This document shows, one piece after another, positions 22,187 to 32,830 of a stretch of DNA of 64,000 bases (position 1 is the stretch's first letter; each line of letters starts with the position of its first letter). The notes under the pieces were generated by a model. The model had not been told where the DNA came from and did no database searches. It saw nothing but the letters and a program-made list of their open reading frames with translations. This DNA comes from Chitinophagaceae bacterium (GTDB lineage: Bacteria; Bacteroidota; Bacteroidia; Chitinophagales; Chitinophagaceae). The translations under genes were made by a program, and so were the position numbers. The stretch lies in contig CANBSH010000004.1 in NCBI GenBank assembly GCA_947372105.1, forward strand, positions 1 through 64,000, written 5' to 3'.

Positions 22187-22906
22187 ATGTCATTTATACA
22201 AAATCGCACATTTAGCTTCCTTTTAGGTTCTTTCCTATTTTTAGCTCCTTTAGTCAGTTTTAGCCAGGATTGCAAAGTTTTGGATCCTAATTTAACTGGC
22301 AACTATACTGGTGACTGTAAAAATGGAAAAGCAGAAGGTAAAGGCAAGGCTGTGGGTATTCATACTTATGAAGGTGAATTTAAAGCAGGTCTTCCCGATG
22401 GCCAAGGTTTTTATACCGACAACTTAGGTAATAGTTTTAAAGGCTATTTTAAGAAAGGTAAAAAAGAAGGTCAAGGTTTAGCTACAATTAAAACTGAAAA
22501 AGGGATTGATAGCGTTTTAACTGGATTTTGGAAAAGAGATAAATATGTAGGTTTATTTGAAGCTCCCTATAAAATCATAAGTAAATCCTACATGGTTAAT
22601 ACGGTCAGTGTAAATGCAGAAGCTTCTAATAATTTCCCCACTATTGAATTGACTTTAGAAAGTGTTACAGGTGGATCTGTAGACTTACATGGTGATATCC
22701 CAAAACCTACTTTAACTGAAGTCATTTTTAATAAAGGGAGTTATAATGTAATGAATGAAATTACCACTCAACAAAAACGTAATGTTTATATTTTTAATAA
22801 CCTCATCTACCCTGCTACTGTTACTTTTAAAATAGGGCCTGAAGAAGTTTTGATTGAGTTTTACGAACAAAAGAATTTTAAAGTAAGTATAGTTTTAAGA
22901 ACATAA
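22187..22906 (+). CDS. MORN-repeat secreted protein
   Basis: Signal peptide; TYEGEFKAGLPDGQGFYTDNLGNSFKGYFKKGKKEGQG. Confidence 0.8.
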   Translation: MSFIQNRTFSFLLGSFLFLAPLVSFSQDCKVLDPNLTGNYTGDCKNGKAEGKGKAVGIHTYEGEFKAGLPDGQGFYTDNLGNSFKGYFKKGKKEGQGLATIKTEKGIDSVLTGFWKRDKYVGLFEAPYKIISKSYMVNTVSVNAEASNNFPTIELTLESVTGGSVDLHGDIPKPTLTEVIFNKGSYNVMNEITTQQKRNVYIFNNLIYPATVTFKIGPEEVLIEFYEQKNFKVSIVLRT

Positions 22907-22978
22907 TTAGTAAGCTATTCGTATTTCAAAATATCTAACCCTATAATAAATATTACAAATATTATAAAGTTGCATTAA

Positions 22979-23012
22979 AAAAACCTTCTCATATTATTGA
23001 GAAGGTTTTTTT
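22979..23012. terminator. Bidirectional intrinsic terminator
   Basis: AAAAACCTTCTC-ATATTATT-GAGAAGGTTTTTTT between convergent genes. Confidence 0.9.
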
Positions 23013-23040
23013 ATAGAAATCTTTTTATTTCAAATAATTA

Positions 23041-24414
23041 CTATTGATACTTGTCATGTAACTTATCGTAGTAATTATATTTAACATCAAATTCATCAGA
23101 TGCTTTTTGATCTTTCCCTTTTAATTTATCTCTTTTAAAAGCATATAAAGTAGCTAGAAAATCAACCGATCTAGCAGCAACACTTTTTTCAGTTCTTTCT
23201 AATTTTGGTTTATCCTTAATGTTACTAAAAGCTTTTTCAATCCACTCTATCGCCGCATCCACTTTTTCTTTAATAGGAGCATCTAATAAGGCGTTTAATT
23301 TTTTAACAGAATCCACTTGAGCTTTAAATTGAGCATCTACTTGAAGTTTCTTTTTAGGATCCTTTGGAGCAACGGGTCTATTAGAATTTAATAATTGTAA
23401 GGCTCTGATGTTTTCGCCATATTTATCATCTAAAACAGTATATTGATTATAATAGCTAATACCTACGTTGAAAGCTGCTGCGTAATTATTGTTATTGAAG
23501 TTAAAAGCTTTCTTATAGGCATCTTGTGCTTTTAAAATATAAATTTCAGCTGTTTCATTAGATAATCCTTCTAATGTTTTGCCAGCCATAAACATATCAC
23601 CAAACATTTGAGCAGCATTCTCATTTAATGAAGCATCTACAACCATTTTGTCATACATTTTCATTTTTTCATCCATGCTTAAATTCTTCTCAATATAGTC
23701 TAGCTTATATTCAAACCAATTTTCTGAAGGATAAGCAGCAGCTGATAAAGCATAATATTTTTCAAAATTAGTTTGATCCTTTTTATTAATAAATTGCATT
23801 AATAAAAAACGATAGATATCTAATGCATCTGGAGTTTTGATATTTGCATCCACCATTCTTCTGTAATAAAGATTAGATGCATCCAAATTGCCTGCATTTT
23901 GATTCGCATAGCCTGCATACATTAAAGAAGTAGTATCGAATTTTTGTTTGGAAGATGACCAACCTTGTGTAAATACGATATCACTATACTTTACAGCTTC
24001 ATCAAAGCTAGTCGCCGCTTCTTTCCATTTTTTTGCATTAAAGGCATCTACCCCATCTTTGAAAGCTTTAAAATAAATATCAAAGAAAGGATCCGGTCCA
24101 TTGTCTTTTGCAGTAGCATAATTGGATTCTAATTTCATGTACTCATCCAAAGCCTTGCGCATATCAGCAAATGCATTAGGATATTTTGAGGCTACTGAAG
24201 CATCTTTTGCTAAAGCTCCGTTAATACGAGCTTTTAAATAATAGCCTTCCGCTGTAGTGCCTAATGTAGCTTTTTTGGCTACGGCTTTATCATATTCATC
24301 TTTAGCAGCTTCAAACTTTCCTAACAATATGTTAGTGGTTACTTTTTTTAGATCTTGCGCAAATGACATTTGAACCAATGTCAAAAAGCTTAACAAACCG
24401 ATTATTTTTTTCAT
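23041..24414 (-). CDS. TPR-like exported protein of unknown function
   Basis: Signal peptide (FLTLVQMSFAQ); repeated helical A/Y-rich TPR-like segments. Confidence 0.65.
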   Translation of the reverse strand: MKKIIGLLSFLTLVQMSFAQDLKKVTTNILLGKFEAAKDEYDKAVAKKATLGTTAEGYYLKARINGALAKDASVASKYPNAFADMRKALDEYMKLESNYATAKDNGPDPFFDIYFKAFKDGVDAFNAKKWKEAATSFDEAVKYSDIVFTQGWSSSKQKFDTTSLMYAGYANQNAGNLDASNLYYRRMVDANIKTPDALDIYRFLLMQFINKKDQTNFEKYYALSAAAYPSENWFEYKLDYIEKNLSMDEKMKMYDKMVVDASLNENAAQMFGDMFMAGKTLEGLSNETAEIYILKAQDAYKKAFNFNNNNYAAAFNVGISYYNQYTVLDDKYGENIRALQLLNSNRPVAPKDPKKKLQVDAQFKAQVDSVKKLNALLDAPIKEKVDAAIEWIEKAFSNIKDKPKLERTEKSVAARSVDFLATLYAFKRDKLKGKDQKASDEFDVKYNYYDKLHDKYQ

Positions 24415-24450
24415 ATGTTTAATTAGTTACGGTGGTAAATTTATTAAATT

Positions 24451-27078
24451 TTATGCTTCAGGTGTATTTTCTTCAGTAATATTTGAAGTATCAGTACTAT
24501 CTGAACTATTTGTAGTATTATCTTCTGATACAGTACCATTTTCAATATCGACATCGGTTGCTGTAGCTTCTCCCTCTGTTAATTCTAAATCTGGTTCATC
24601 TTGATCGGCAATTTTAGAAGTAGCTGCGATTTCATCACCCTCATCTAGTCGGATTAACTTGACACCTTGAGTGGCACGTCCAGCTTCACGGATTTCAGAA
24701 ATATTGGTACGTATAGTCACACCAGATTTACAAGTAATGATTAAATCATCTTTCTCTAGTACATCCATAATACCTACTAAACTTCCAGTTTTTTCAGTGA
24801 CGTTAATAGTTTTCACCCCTTTGCCACCTCTGTTGGTTATACGGTATTCATCTATAGCAGTACGTTTACCAAAACCTTGCTGACTCACCACTAAAATAGT
24901 ACGGTCTTTATCTTCACGGTTCACGCAAACTAATCCTACTACTTCGTCGGTATCATTATCAACCTCAATACCAGCAACTCCTATAGCACCTCGACCTGTT
25001 GGTCGCACTTTTTCTTCAGGGAAACGAATAGCACGACCCGACTTTACTGCCATCATAACTTCATTATTGCCATCTGTTAATCGAGCAAATAATAATTCAT
25101 CTCCTTCATTAATAGTAATAGCATTCACCCCACTTACTCTTGGACGACTAAATTCTTCCAAGCATGTTTTTTTGATGATACCTCGTTTGGTACATAAAAC
25201 GATATAGTGACTATTCACATAATCTTTATCATCTAATTTTCGTACATCAATAATTGCTTTTACCTTATCATCAGTTGGAATTTGAATTAAGTTTTGAACA
25301 GCACGTCCTTTACTTGTTTTTTCTCCTTCAGGGATTTCATATACTCTTAACCAGAAACATCTTCCTTTTTCGGTGAAGAATAACATAGTATCATGGGTAG
25401 ATGCAATAAATAAATGTTCAACGAAATCTTCTTCTCGTGTTTTAGAACCTATCGCACCTCTTCCACCTCTTTTTTGTTGACGATATTCTGAAACAGATGT
25501 TCTTTTGATATATCCTAAGTGAGATATGGTAATAACAACATCTTCTTCTTCGATTAAATCTTCCAACTTCATTTCATCTGCCAAATATTGAATCTCTGAT
25601 TTACGTTCATCCCCAAATTTTTCTTTAACTTCTAATAATTCAGTTTTGATTAATTCATAACGTAAATGTTCGCTTCCTAATAATTCTTTTAAAGAAGCAA
25701 TCAATTTCATTAATCCATCAAATTCTTCTTTAATTTTTTCACGCTCCATACCAGTCAAACGTTGCAATCTTAATTCTAAGATAGCCTTAGCTTGCACTTC
25801 AGATATACCCCAGCCTGCCGTCATTAATGCTTCTTTTGCAGCATCAGGATTGGCTGAATTTCGAATTAAACGAATCACTTCATCTAAATGATCTAAAGCA
25901 ATTAAATAGCCTTCTAATATATGAGCACGATCTTCGGCTTTCTTTAATTCAAATTTGGCTCGACGAATCACCACTTCCATTCTAAAGTCAACAAATTCAA
26001 TGATTAAATCTCTGACATTTAAAATTTTAGGACGGCCTTTACTTAGAGCCACATTATTAACACCATAACTAGTTTGTAATTCTGTGTACTTAAATAATTG
26101 ATTGATGATGACTTGAGCTACCGCATCCTTTCTTAATTCAATGACAATACGAGTTCCTTCACGTTTGTTACTTTCATTATTTACGTGCGTGATGCCATCA
26201 ATCGTTTTATCAACTACTAATTGACCAATACGATCTGTTAAATTATCACGATTTACTTGGTAAGGAATTTCATTGATTACAATTAATTCACGACCATTGG
26301 CTTTGGTTTCTACATTACATCTGCCTCTTAAAACGACTCTACCTCTTCCTGTCATTAAACCTTGCTTTACGCCTTCCATTCCGTAAATAATTCCTCCGGT
26401 GGGAAAATCGGGCGCTTTCACAAATTGAATTAATTCTTCGATAGTAATATCATGATTATCTATATAAGCAATACAACCATCCACTACTTCATTCAAATTA
26501 TGAGGCAACATATTGGTAGCCATACCCACCGCAATTCCTGAAGATCCGTTTACTAATAATTGAGGGATACGAGTAGGTAATACAGAAGGTTCTTGTAAAC
26601 TATCATCAAAATTAAGTTGATAATCCACGGTATCTTTTTCAAGATCATCCAACATTGCTTCAGAAATTTTTTGCAAACGAGCTTCGGTATAACGCATTGC
26701 TGCTGGCGGATCTCCATCTTGGTTACCAAAGTTACCTTGACCATCCACTAACTTATAACGCATCGTCCACTCTTGTGCCATACGCACTAAAGTGTCATAA
26801 ATAGCAGTATCTCCATGGGGATGGAATTTACCCATCACTTCTCCCACAATACGAGCTGATTTTTTATACGCTTTGTTGCTGTTATTACCCAGCTCATGCA
26901 TCGCAAATAAAACTCTACGATGTACTGGTTTAAAACCATCTCTTACATCAGGTAAAGCACGACCTACTATCACTGACATTGAATAATCAATGTAGGAGGT
27001 TTTCATTTGCTCTTCAATGTTCACTTTTATAACGCGATCGTTATCCTGGGTGGCTTCTAATCCTAAATTTTCTTCCAT
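24451..27078 (-). CDS. gyrA: DNA gyrase subunit A
   Basis: [38 protein letters not shown]; [10 protein letters not shown] GyrA box. Start set at MEENLGLEA. Confidence 0.97.
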   Translation of the reverse strand: MEENLGLEATQDNDRVIKVNIEEQMKTSYIDYSMSVIVGRALPDVRDGFKPVHRRVLFAMHELGNNSNKAYKKSARIVGEVMGKFHPHGDTAIYDTLVRMAQEWTMRYKLVDGQGNFGNQDGDPPAAMRYTEARLQKISEAMLDDLEKDTVDYQLNFDDSLQEPSVLPTRIPQLLVNGSSGIAVGMATNMLPHNLNEVVDGCIAYIDNHDITIEELIQFVKAPDFPTGGIIYGMEGVKQGLMTGRGRVVLRGRCNVETKANGRELIVINEIPYQVNRDNLTDRIGQLVVDKTIDGITHVNNESNKREGTRIVIELRKDAVAQVIINQLFKYTELQTSYGVNNVALSKGRPKILNVRDLIIEFVDFRMEVVIRRAKFELKKAEDRAHILEGYLIALDHLDEVIRLIRNSANPDAAKEALMTAGWGISEVQAKAILELRLQRLTGMEREKIKEEFDGLMKLIASLKELLGSEHLRYELIKTELLEVKEKFGDERKSEIQYLADEMKLEDLIEEEDVVITISHLGYIKRTSVSEYRQQKRGGRGAIGSKTREEDFVEHLFIASTHDTMLFFTEKGRCFWLRVYEIPEGEKTSKGRAVQNLIQIPTDDKVKAIIDVRKLDDKDYVNSHYIVLCTKRGIIKKTCLEEFSRPRVSGVNAITINEGDELLFARLTDGNNEVMMAVKSGRAIRFPEEKVRPTGRGAIGVAGIEVDNDTDEVVGLVCVNREDKDRTILVVSQQGFGKRTAIDEYRITNRGGKGVKTINVTEKTGSLVGIMDVLEKDDLIITCKSGVTIRTNISEIREAGRATQGVKLIRLDEGDEIAATSKIADQDEPDLELTEGEATATDVDIENGTVSEDNTTNSSDSTDTSNITEENTPEA

Positions 27079-27196
27079 AAATTTTAACTTTCTTTGACCG
27101 TAATTTTTTAGCATAAATAGGCTAAAAACAAGGCCTTACGAAGATACCTTTTTGAGGTCTTTTTTGGTTTAAATTTGGGGTAAATTTTTAGTGGAT

Positions 27197-27216
27197 TTAT
27201 CCACAGTTGTGGGTAA
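27197..27216. promoter_or_regulatory. Inverted pair of DnaA-box-like sequences
   Basis: TTATCCACA-GT-TGTGGGTAA; first matches TTATNCACA exactly, second (TTACCCACA on minus) has one mismatch. Confidence 0.55.
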
Positions 27217-27265
27217 GAATTGCTAACTTTAATGCTACCATTATCAAGTACTTATAAAGCTTATT

Positions 27266-28612
27266 ATGCCCACCACCATTTTAATATTAGGCGCAGGCAA
27301 ATCAGCCACTATTTTGATTGAATATTTACAACAAAAAGCAGTTGAAAATAATTGGTATATCCTATTAGCTGATGGGGATGAAAATGTAGCTATCAAAAAG
27401 TGGAATAATGCTCAAAATGGCCATGCTATTGGGATTGATATTTTGGATACTACTAAAAGACATGATTTAATTAGCTCCTCAACAGTAGTAATTTCTATGT
27501 TACCTGCCTTTTTACATACGCTTGTGGCAGAAGATTGTTTGTTATTAGGTAAGTCTTTATTTACGGCCTCCTATGTGGAAGAAGGCATGAAGAAAATACA
27601 AAATCAAATACAGGAAAAGGGGCTTTTATTTTTATGTGAAATGGGGTTAGATCCAGGCATTGATCATATGAGTGCTATGGAATTGATCCATAGAATACAA
27701 AATCAAGGGGGCAAAATCACTTCATTCGCTTCCCATTGTGGTGGTTTAATTGCTCCAGAAAGCGATAATAACCCATGGCATTACAAAATAAGCTGGAACC
27801 CCAGGAATATCATTTTAGCGGGAAAATCGGGCGCTATTTACCTAAAAAATGGTAAAGAAGTGTCTATACCCTATACTCAGTTATTTCAAGGATACCCTAT
27901 TTTAAACATAGATGAAATTGCCCCCCTCACATATTACCCTAATCGAAACTCTCTGGATTATATTCAAACCTATTCATTAGAGGGGATTCAAAATTTTGTG
28001 AGAACCACTTTAAGACCTGTTGATTTTTGCGCAGGATGGAATGCAATCGTGCAATTAAAATTAACCGATGAGGCTTCTTTTCAATTACAAGAAGGCACCA
28101 CGATTCAACAATGGTTTCAAAATCATTTAAGGGCTCATTCTTTAGAAGATAAATATGATCATTTGATTCAAGATCCTACCCTATTTTCTTTGTTGCAATT
28201 TATTGATTTCAAAAATGATACAATAATTCCCTTCACTCTAACTAATTCAGCTCATTCAACTAATAATGCAAGCATCTTACAATGGATTTTGGAGGAGAAA
28301 TGGAAATTAGAACCTTCTGACAAAGACATGATTATAATGCAGCATCAAGTTGAATATTCATTACAAAATGAAACACATTCAATAGAAAGCAGTTTTGTTT
28401 TAAAAGGTATAGACGCGATACATACCGCCATGGCTAGTACTGTTGGACTTCCTTTGGCCATTAGTGTTTGTGCCTATTTAAAAGGTGAAATAACTTGTAC
28501 AGGTTTGCATATTCCTACCTTACCCGAAATATATGAACCCGTATTAAAAGTGTTAAAAGAAGAAGGGATTGTATTTACCGAAACACATCATATACAATTA
28601 AATTTAATTTAA
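27266..28612 (+). CDS. Saccharopine dehydrogenase family protein (LYS9-like)
   Basis: TILILGAGKSATILIEYL; CEMGLDPGIDHMSAMELI; SHCGGLIAPESDNNPWHYKISWNPRNIILAG. Confidence 0.88.
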   Translation: MPTTILILGAGKSATILIEYLQQKAVENNWYILLADGDENVAIKKWNNAQNGHAIGIDILDTTKRHDLISSSTVVISMLPAFLHTLVAEDCLLLGKSLFTASYVEEGMKKIQNQIQEKGLLFLCEMGLDPGIDHMSAMELIHRIQNQGGKITSFASHCGGLIAPESDNNPWHYKISWNPRNIILAGKSGAIYLKNGKEVSIPYTQLFQGYPILNIDEIAPLTYYPNRNSLDYIQTYSLEGIQNFVRTTLRPVDFCAGWNAIVQLKLTDEASFQLQEGTTIQQWFQNHLRAHSLEDKYDHLIQDPTLFSLLQFIDFKNDTIIPFTLTNSAHSTNNASILQWILEEKWKLEPSDKDMIIMQHQVEYSLQNETHSIESSFVLKGIDAIHTAMASTVGLPLAISVCAYLKGEITCTGLHIPTLPEIYEPVLKVLKEEGIVFTETHHIQLNLI

Positions 28613-28621
28613 TTGTATATG
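28589..28621. repeat. 33-bp perfect palindrome (16-bp arms, 1-nt centre) spanning the stop codon
   Basis: CATATACAATTAAATT-T-AATTTAATTGTATATG. Confidence 0.95.
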
Positions 28622-28659
28622 ATTTAATAATTAGATACCTAATTATTGATTTAAAAAAC

Positions 28660-30639
28660 CTACTCTTTATTTGGCTTTAATACCCATTCATAATCCAATT
28701 GACGTTTGTCCAAATTGGCTGCCACCACTTTAATCGTGATTTTATCTCCCATATTAAATTTACGCCCAGATCTCATACCTACTAAAGCGTAATCAGTTTC
28801 TACTAATCTAAAATCATCATATTTAGACAAGGTGGTCATGCTAACTAATCCTTCGCATTTATGATCAATAGTTTCTACCCAGAATCCAAAACTAGAAACG
28901 CCGCTAATAATACCTTCAAAATCTTGTCCCACATATTCACGCATAAATTCCACTTGCTTGTATTTATTGGAAGCTCGTTCCGATTCCATGGCAGCACGCT
29001 CTCTTTCGCTACAATGCACACATTTTTCTTCTAAACCTGCATCATTCATGGGATGACCTTCAATCACTGATTGCACAATACGATGTACTAATACATCCGG
29101 ATATCTTCTAATAGGTGATGTGAAATGACAATAGTGTTCAAAACCTAAGCCATAGTGACCAATATTATTACTCGTATAAACCGCTTTAGCCATAGTTCGA
29201 ATGCCTAATTGCTCTAAAACATGTTGCTCAGGTTTCCCTTTAGAAGCGATCATTAATTCATTAAAGCTATGGGCAATATGTTCGGGAGACTCAATAGAAA
29301 ATGGATACCCATGTTTTTTGGCGAAAGAAACAAATGGCGCTAATTTTTCTTCATTGGGTTGATCATGTACACGATAAGGGAATGGCAAAGGATCTTTTTT
29401 GATTTTAATCTTACCCATTTTCTCTGCAATCAACTGATTTGCTTTTAACATCAATTCTTCAATTAATTGATGAGATTCTTTACTTTCTTTTACTGTAATG
29501 CCAATGGGTTTACCTTTTTCATCTAAAGTGAATCTCACTTCTTGAGATGAAAAATTAATAGCCCCGTTAGCAAATCTTTGTGCTCTTAATTGTTGTGTAT
29601 AATCTAGCAACCATAAAATTTCGTTAGCATGATCCCCTATTTTTGTATCAATAATAGTTTGCACTTCTTCATAAGTAAATCTTCTATCCGAATAGATGAT
29701 TGTTTTTCCAAACCAAGTGTTTACGATTTTTCTTTGTGCATCTATTTCAAAAGTGGCTGAAAAAGTTAATTTTTCTTCCCTAGGTCTTAAGGAACATAAT
29801 TCATTGGAAATTCGTTCAGGTAACATCGGGTACACTCTGTCTGGCAAGTACACCGAAGTGGCTCTCTCATACGCTTCTTTATCTACTGCTGTATTGGGTT
29901 GTACAAAATGACTTACATCTGCAATATGTACCCCAATTTCTATATTTCCATTCGCTAGTGTTTGAAAGGAAATAGCATCATCAAAATCTTTTGCATCTAC
30001 TGGATCAATAGTGAAAGTTAATACCTTACGATAATCTTTTCTTTTCGCAATTTCTGCTTCACTAATTTGATCTGATAAGGATCTTGCAAAAGCCAATGTT
30101 TCTTCACTAAATTCTATCGCAAATCCTGCTTCTGCGACAATCGACTTCATGGCTAAATCGTTTTCTTGCTCTGGCGTAAATATGTTCAATACTTCTCCCT
30201 CAGGTTTGCGGCTTGATTTATCCCAGCTGGTTAATTTAACCATCACTCGATCCTTATCCTTCGCTCCATGAAGTTTATTAATGGGGATATAAATATCCGG
30301 CATCGGATGTAATGTATTAGGAATGAAAAAAGCATGTTTATTAGTCACTTGCATTACCCCCGCAAATGAAACCTGCTTTCGTTTAATGACTTCTAATACT
30401 TTTCCTTCTTTCTTTCCAGAACCTTGTCTGATTTTTGTAATTTTTACACTTACTTCATCCCCTTTTAAAGCCGTATTAAAATCGGTGGGGAAAACCAATA
30501 TATCATTTTCTAATTCTGGTACCATTACAAAACCCATTCCGGATTTAGCAATGTCCAACACACCCCTATAGGAATGTGTGATATGTGTATTCTTAGTTGT
30601 GGTCTTAACTTTTTTTGTATTTTTTTTCTTAGTTCCCAT
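28660..30639 (-). CDS. rnr: Ribonuclease R
   Basis: TIDPVDAKDFDDAISF; ADVSHFVQPNTAVDKEAYERATSVYLPDRVYPMLPE; C-terminal S1. Start set at MGTKKKNTK. Confidence 0.95.
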   Translation of the reverse strand: MGTKKKNTKKVKTTTKNTHITHSYRGVLDIAKSGMGFVMVPELENDILVFPTDFNTALKGDEVSVKITKIRQGSGKKEGKVLEVIKRKQVSFAGVMQVTNKHAFFIPNTLHPMPDIYIPINKLHGAKDKDRVMVKLTSWDKSSRKPEGEVLNIFTPEQENDLAMKSIVAEAGFAIEFSEETLAFARSLSDQISEAEIAKRKDYRKVLTFTIDPVDAKDFDDAISFQTLANGNIEIGVHIADVSHFVQPNTAVDKEAYERATSVYLPDRVYPMLPERISNELCSLRPREEKLTFSATFEIDAQRKIVNTWFGKTIIYSDRRFTYEEVQTIIDTKIGDHANEILWLLDYTQQLRAQRFANGAINFSSQEVRFTLDEKGKPIGITVKESKESHQLIEELMLKANQLIAEKMGKIKIKKDPLPFPYRVHDQPNEEKLAPFVSFAKKHGYPFSIESPEHIAHSFNELMIASKGKPEQHVLEQLGIRTMAKAVYTSNNIGHYGLGFEHYCHFTSPIRRYPDVLVHRIVQSVIEGHPMNDAGLEEKCVHCSERERAAMESERASNKYKQVEFMREYVGQDFEGIISGVSSFGFWVETIDHKCEGLVSMTTLSKYDDFRLVETDYALVGMRSGRKFNMGDKITIKVVAANLDKRQLDYEWVLKPNKE

Positions 30640-31717
30640 TGTTGTTTTTATAAAATTGTGCAACATTATCTAACACTAGTTGATTGAATGTATCCTGTGC
30701 TCCAAATAAAAAACTAGGTTTGATAGGTAAAACATATAATGGAATGGCATTCAGTTCCTCCGTATACTTCACCAGCCTTACGGCGTCTTTTTCTGTAGTT
30801 AAAATAAGTTTGCTTTTTGAATTAATTTCTTCGAATTTTTGTTTTATTTCTTGTAAATCTTCAATCGAGAATATATGATGATCGCTATAACTCAATTGAT
30901 AGTAGGTATGTGTATTTTCGTGTAAATAATTTTTTAGCGGTAATGGATTGGCAATGCCACAAACCAATAACACTTCATCTCTTAAAGTAAGTACCCATTG
31001 TTCATTTGGGTCATAGATATGATAAGGCGTTTCATAGGCAATAGAAGTAAAAAATACCTCTTGATGTGCTTCAGGGTATAGCCTTTCAATAATTTCATCT
31101 CTTTCTGTGATCGTTAAATTAGTAGGACATTTAGTAACTACAATAATATTTGCTCGTTTGGCGGATCTTCTTTCATCCCTTAAATCACCAGTAGGAATAA
31201 AGAAGTCGTCACAGTATAAATTATCGTATTCGGTTAATAAAATATTATAATCAGCTACTATTTCGCGATGTTGAAAAGCATCATCCAATATGACTAATTG
31301 TAATGAAGGGACATCCTGAATTAACTGAGGGATGGCTTCGATACGACGTTCACAAACTGCCACAGAAACATTCGGAAACTTTAAATGAAATTGCATGGGT
31401 TCATCTCCAATTTCCAAGGCTGTGGTGTTAGCCGTTGCTAGCGCATACCCTTCTGTCTTTCTTTTATATCCTCGACTTAAGGTGGCGACCTTATAGTTAT
31501 CAGATAATATGCTTAATAAATATTCGACCATAGGAGATTTCCCAGTTCCTCCCAAAGACAAATTCCCCACACATATCATAGGCACATTAAACTTCACTGA
31601 TTTTAAATAGTGTTTTTGAAATAACCAATTACGCAATGCTACCACCCAGCCATATAATACAGCAAAAGGCAATAACAAAACACGAAAAGATTTTAAAAAA
31701 AGATTATTAAAATTCAT
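30629..31717 (-). CDS. lpxK: Tetraacyldisaccharide 4'-kinase
   Basis: VGNLSLGGTGKSPMVEYL; ATLSRGYKRKT; LDDAFQHREI. Confidence 0.94.
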   Translation of the reverse strand: MNFNNLFLKSFRVLLLPFAVLYGWVVALRNWLFQKHYLKSVKFNVPMICVGNLSLGGTGKSPMVEYLLSILSDNYKVATLSRGYKRKTEGYALATANTTALEIGDEPMQFHLKFPNVSVAVCERRIEAIPQLIQDVPSLQLVILDDAFQHREIVADYNILLTEYDNLYCDDFFIPTGDLRDERRSAKRANIIVVTKCPTNLTITERDEIIERLYPEAHQEVFFTSIAYETPYHIYDPNEQWVLTLRDEVLLVCGIANPLPLKNYLHENTHTYYQLSYSDHHIFSIEDLQEIKQKFEEINSKSKLILTTEKDAVRLVKYTEELNAIPLYVLPIKPSFLFGAQDTFNQLVLDNVAQFYKNNNGN

Positions 31718-32270
31718 AAATTTTCCAAGGCGTAATACAATGGGTCAAAGGTACATCAAATTGATGGGTATCTATAATGGCCTCTATCGGTTCAAAATAG
31801 GATATCCCTATTCGTAAAGTAGAAGAAGCTAAATTTTCAAAGTATTTGTCATAATACCCTTTGCCAAAACCTATTCTTTGGCCTGTTACATCAAACCCTA
31901 ATAGGGGGACTAAAAATGTATCAATTTGTGAGGGGTTTATTGGCATGGATTTAATAGGTTCTACTATCCCCCATGTATTAGTGGTAGTGTTTTCTGTCGC
32001 AGGAAAAAAGTGCATGGTATGATGGGTGCTATCTACAATAGGATAGCCCAATTTTAAATCTGGAATAAGAAAGTTTAAATAATCGGTTAATAATAAAGAA
32101 TTGGGTTCGTTTTGATGCTCCATGGGAAAGAAACTACCCAACACATGGGTTTGGGTCCAATCCATTTTTTGTAATTGAATTAAAAGTAAATCATCCCACT
32201 TAAGTAATTCTTGTGGACTTAATGATTTTCTTTTATTTAAAAAAAACGTTCTTGCTTCGGACTTTAACAT
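31707..32270 (-). CDS. 5-formyltetrahydrofolate cyclo-ligase
   Basis: VPLLGFDVTGQRIGFGKGYYDKYF. Confidence 0.93.
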   Translation of the reverse strand: MLKSEARTFFLNKRKSLSPQELLKWDDLLLIQLQKMDWTQTHVLGSFFPMEHQNEPNSLLLTDYLNFLIPDLKLGYPIVDSTHHTMHFFPATENTTTNTWGIVEPIKSMPINPSQIDTFLVPLLGFDVTGQRIGFGKGYYDKYFENLASSTLRIGISYFEPIEAIIDTHQFDVPLTHCITPWKIYEF

Positions 32271-32290
32271 ACTTTAAATTACGGAAAAAA

Positions 32291-32830
32291 CTAGAGGCAT
32301 TCAAAAAAACTAAAAATCGTGGTTCCGTAATTACGTTGAAAACTATACCCCTCAAATTGAGTATAGTCGTTTCGGGGTGTATGTTCTAAAATAAAGTACC
32401 CTTTAGGAGAAATTAGTTTTCGCTGAACAATGATTTTGGGAAGTTCATCAATAGTATTTAAGGCATAAGGTGGTCCAGCAAAAATGATATCATACGTTCC
32501 ATTACAAGTTGACAAAAATTGAAAAACATCCATCCTTAAAAGTTGGGCGTTTTCAATCTTCAATAATTCAATGTTTTTTTTGATAAAATCCAACATCGTA
32601 GGATCCTTCTCTACTATTGTTAATTGACTAGCTCCTCGAGAGGCAAGTTCATAGCTTATACAACCAGTGCCTCCAAATAAATCTAAAGTAGATATGTCAT
32701 CTAAGGAGACTCTATTTTGCAAAATATTAAATAAACCTTCTTTAGCAATATCAGTAGTAGGCCTTGTGTGTGGCATATTCTGTGGTGGAGAAATTCTTCT
32801 TCCACCATATTTTCCAGCAATAATTCTCAT
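32291..32830 (-). CDS. rsmD: 16S rRNA (guanine(966)-N(2))-methyltransferase RsmD
   Basis: MRIIAGKYGGRRI; RPTTDIAKEGLFNIL; LDLFGGTGCISYELASRGA; FAGPPY (canonical DPPY). Confidence 0.92.
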   Translation of the reverse strand: MRIIAGKYGGRRISPPQNMPHTRPTTDIAKEGLFNILQNRVSLDDISTLDLFGGTGCISYELASRGASQLTIVEKDPTMLDFIKKNIELLKIENAQLLRMDVFQFLSTCNGTYDIIFAGPPYALNTIDELPKIIVQRKLISPKGYFILEHTPRNDYTQFEGYSFQRNYGTTIFSFFECL

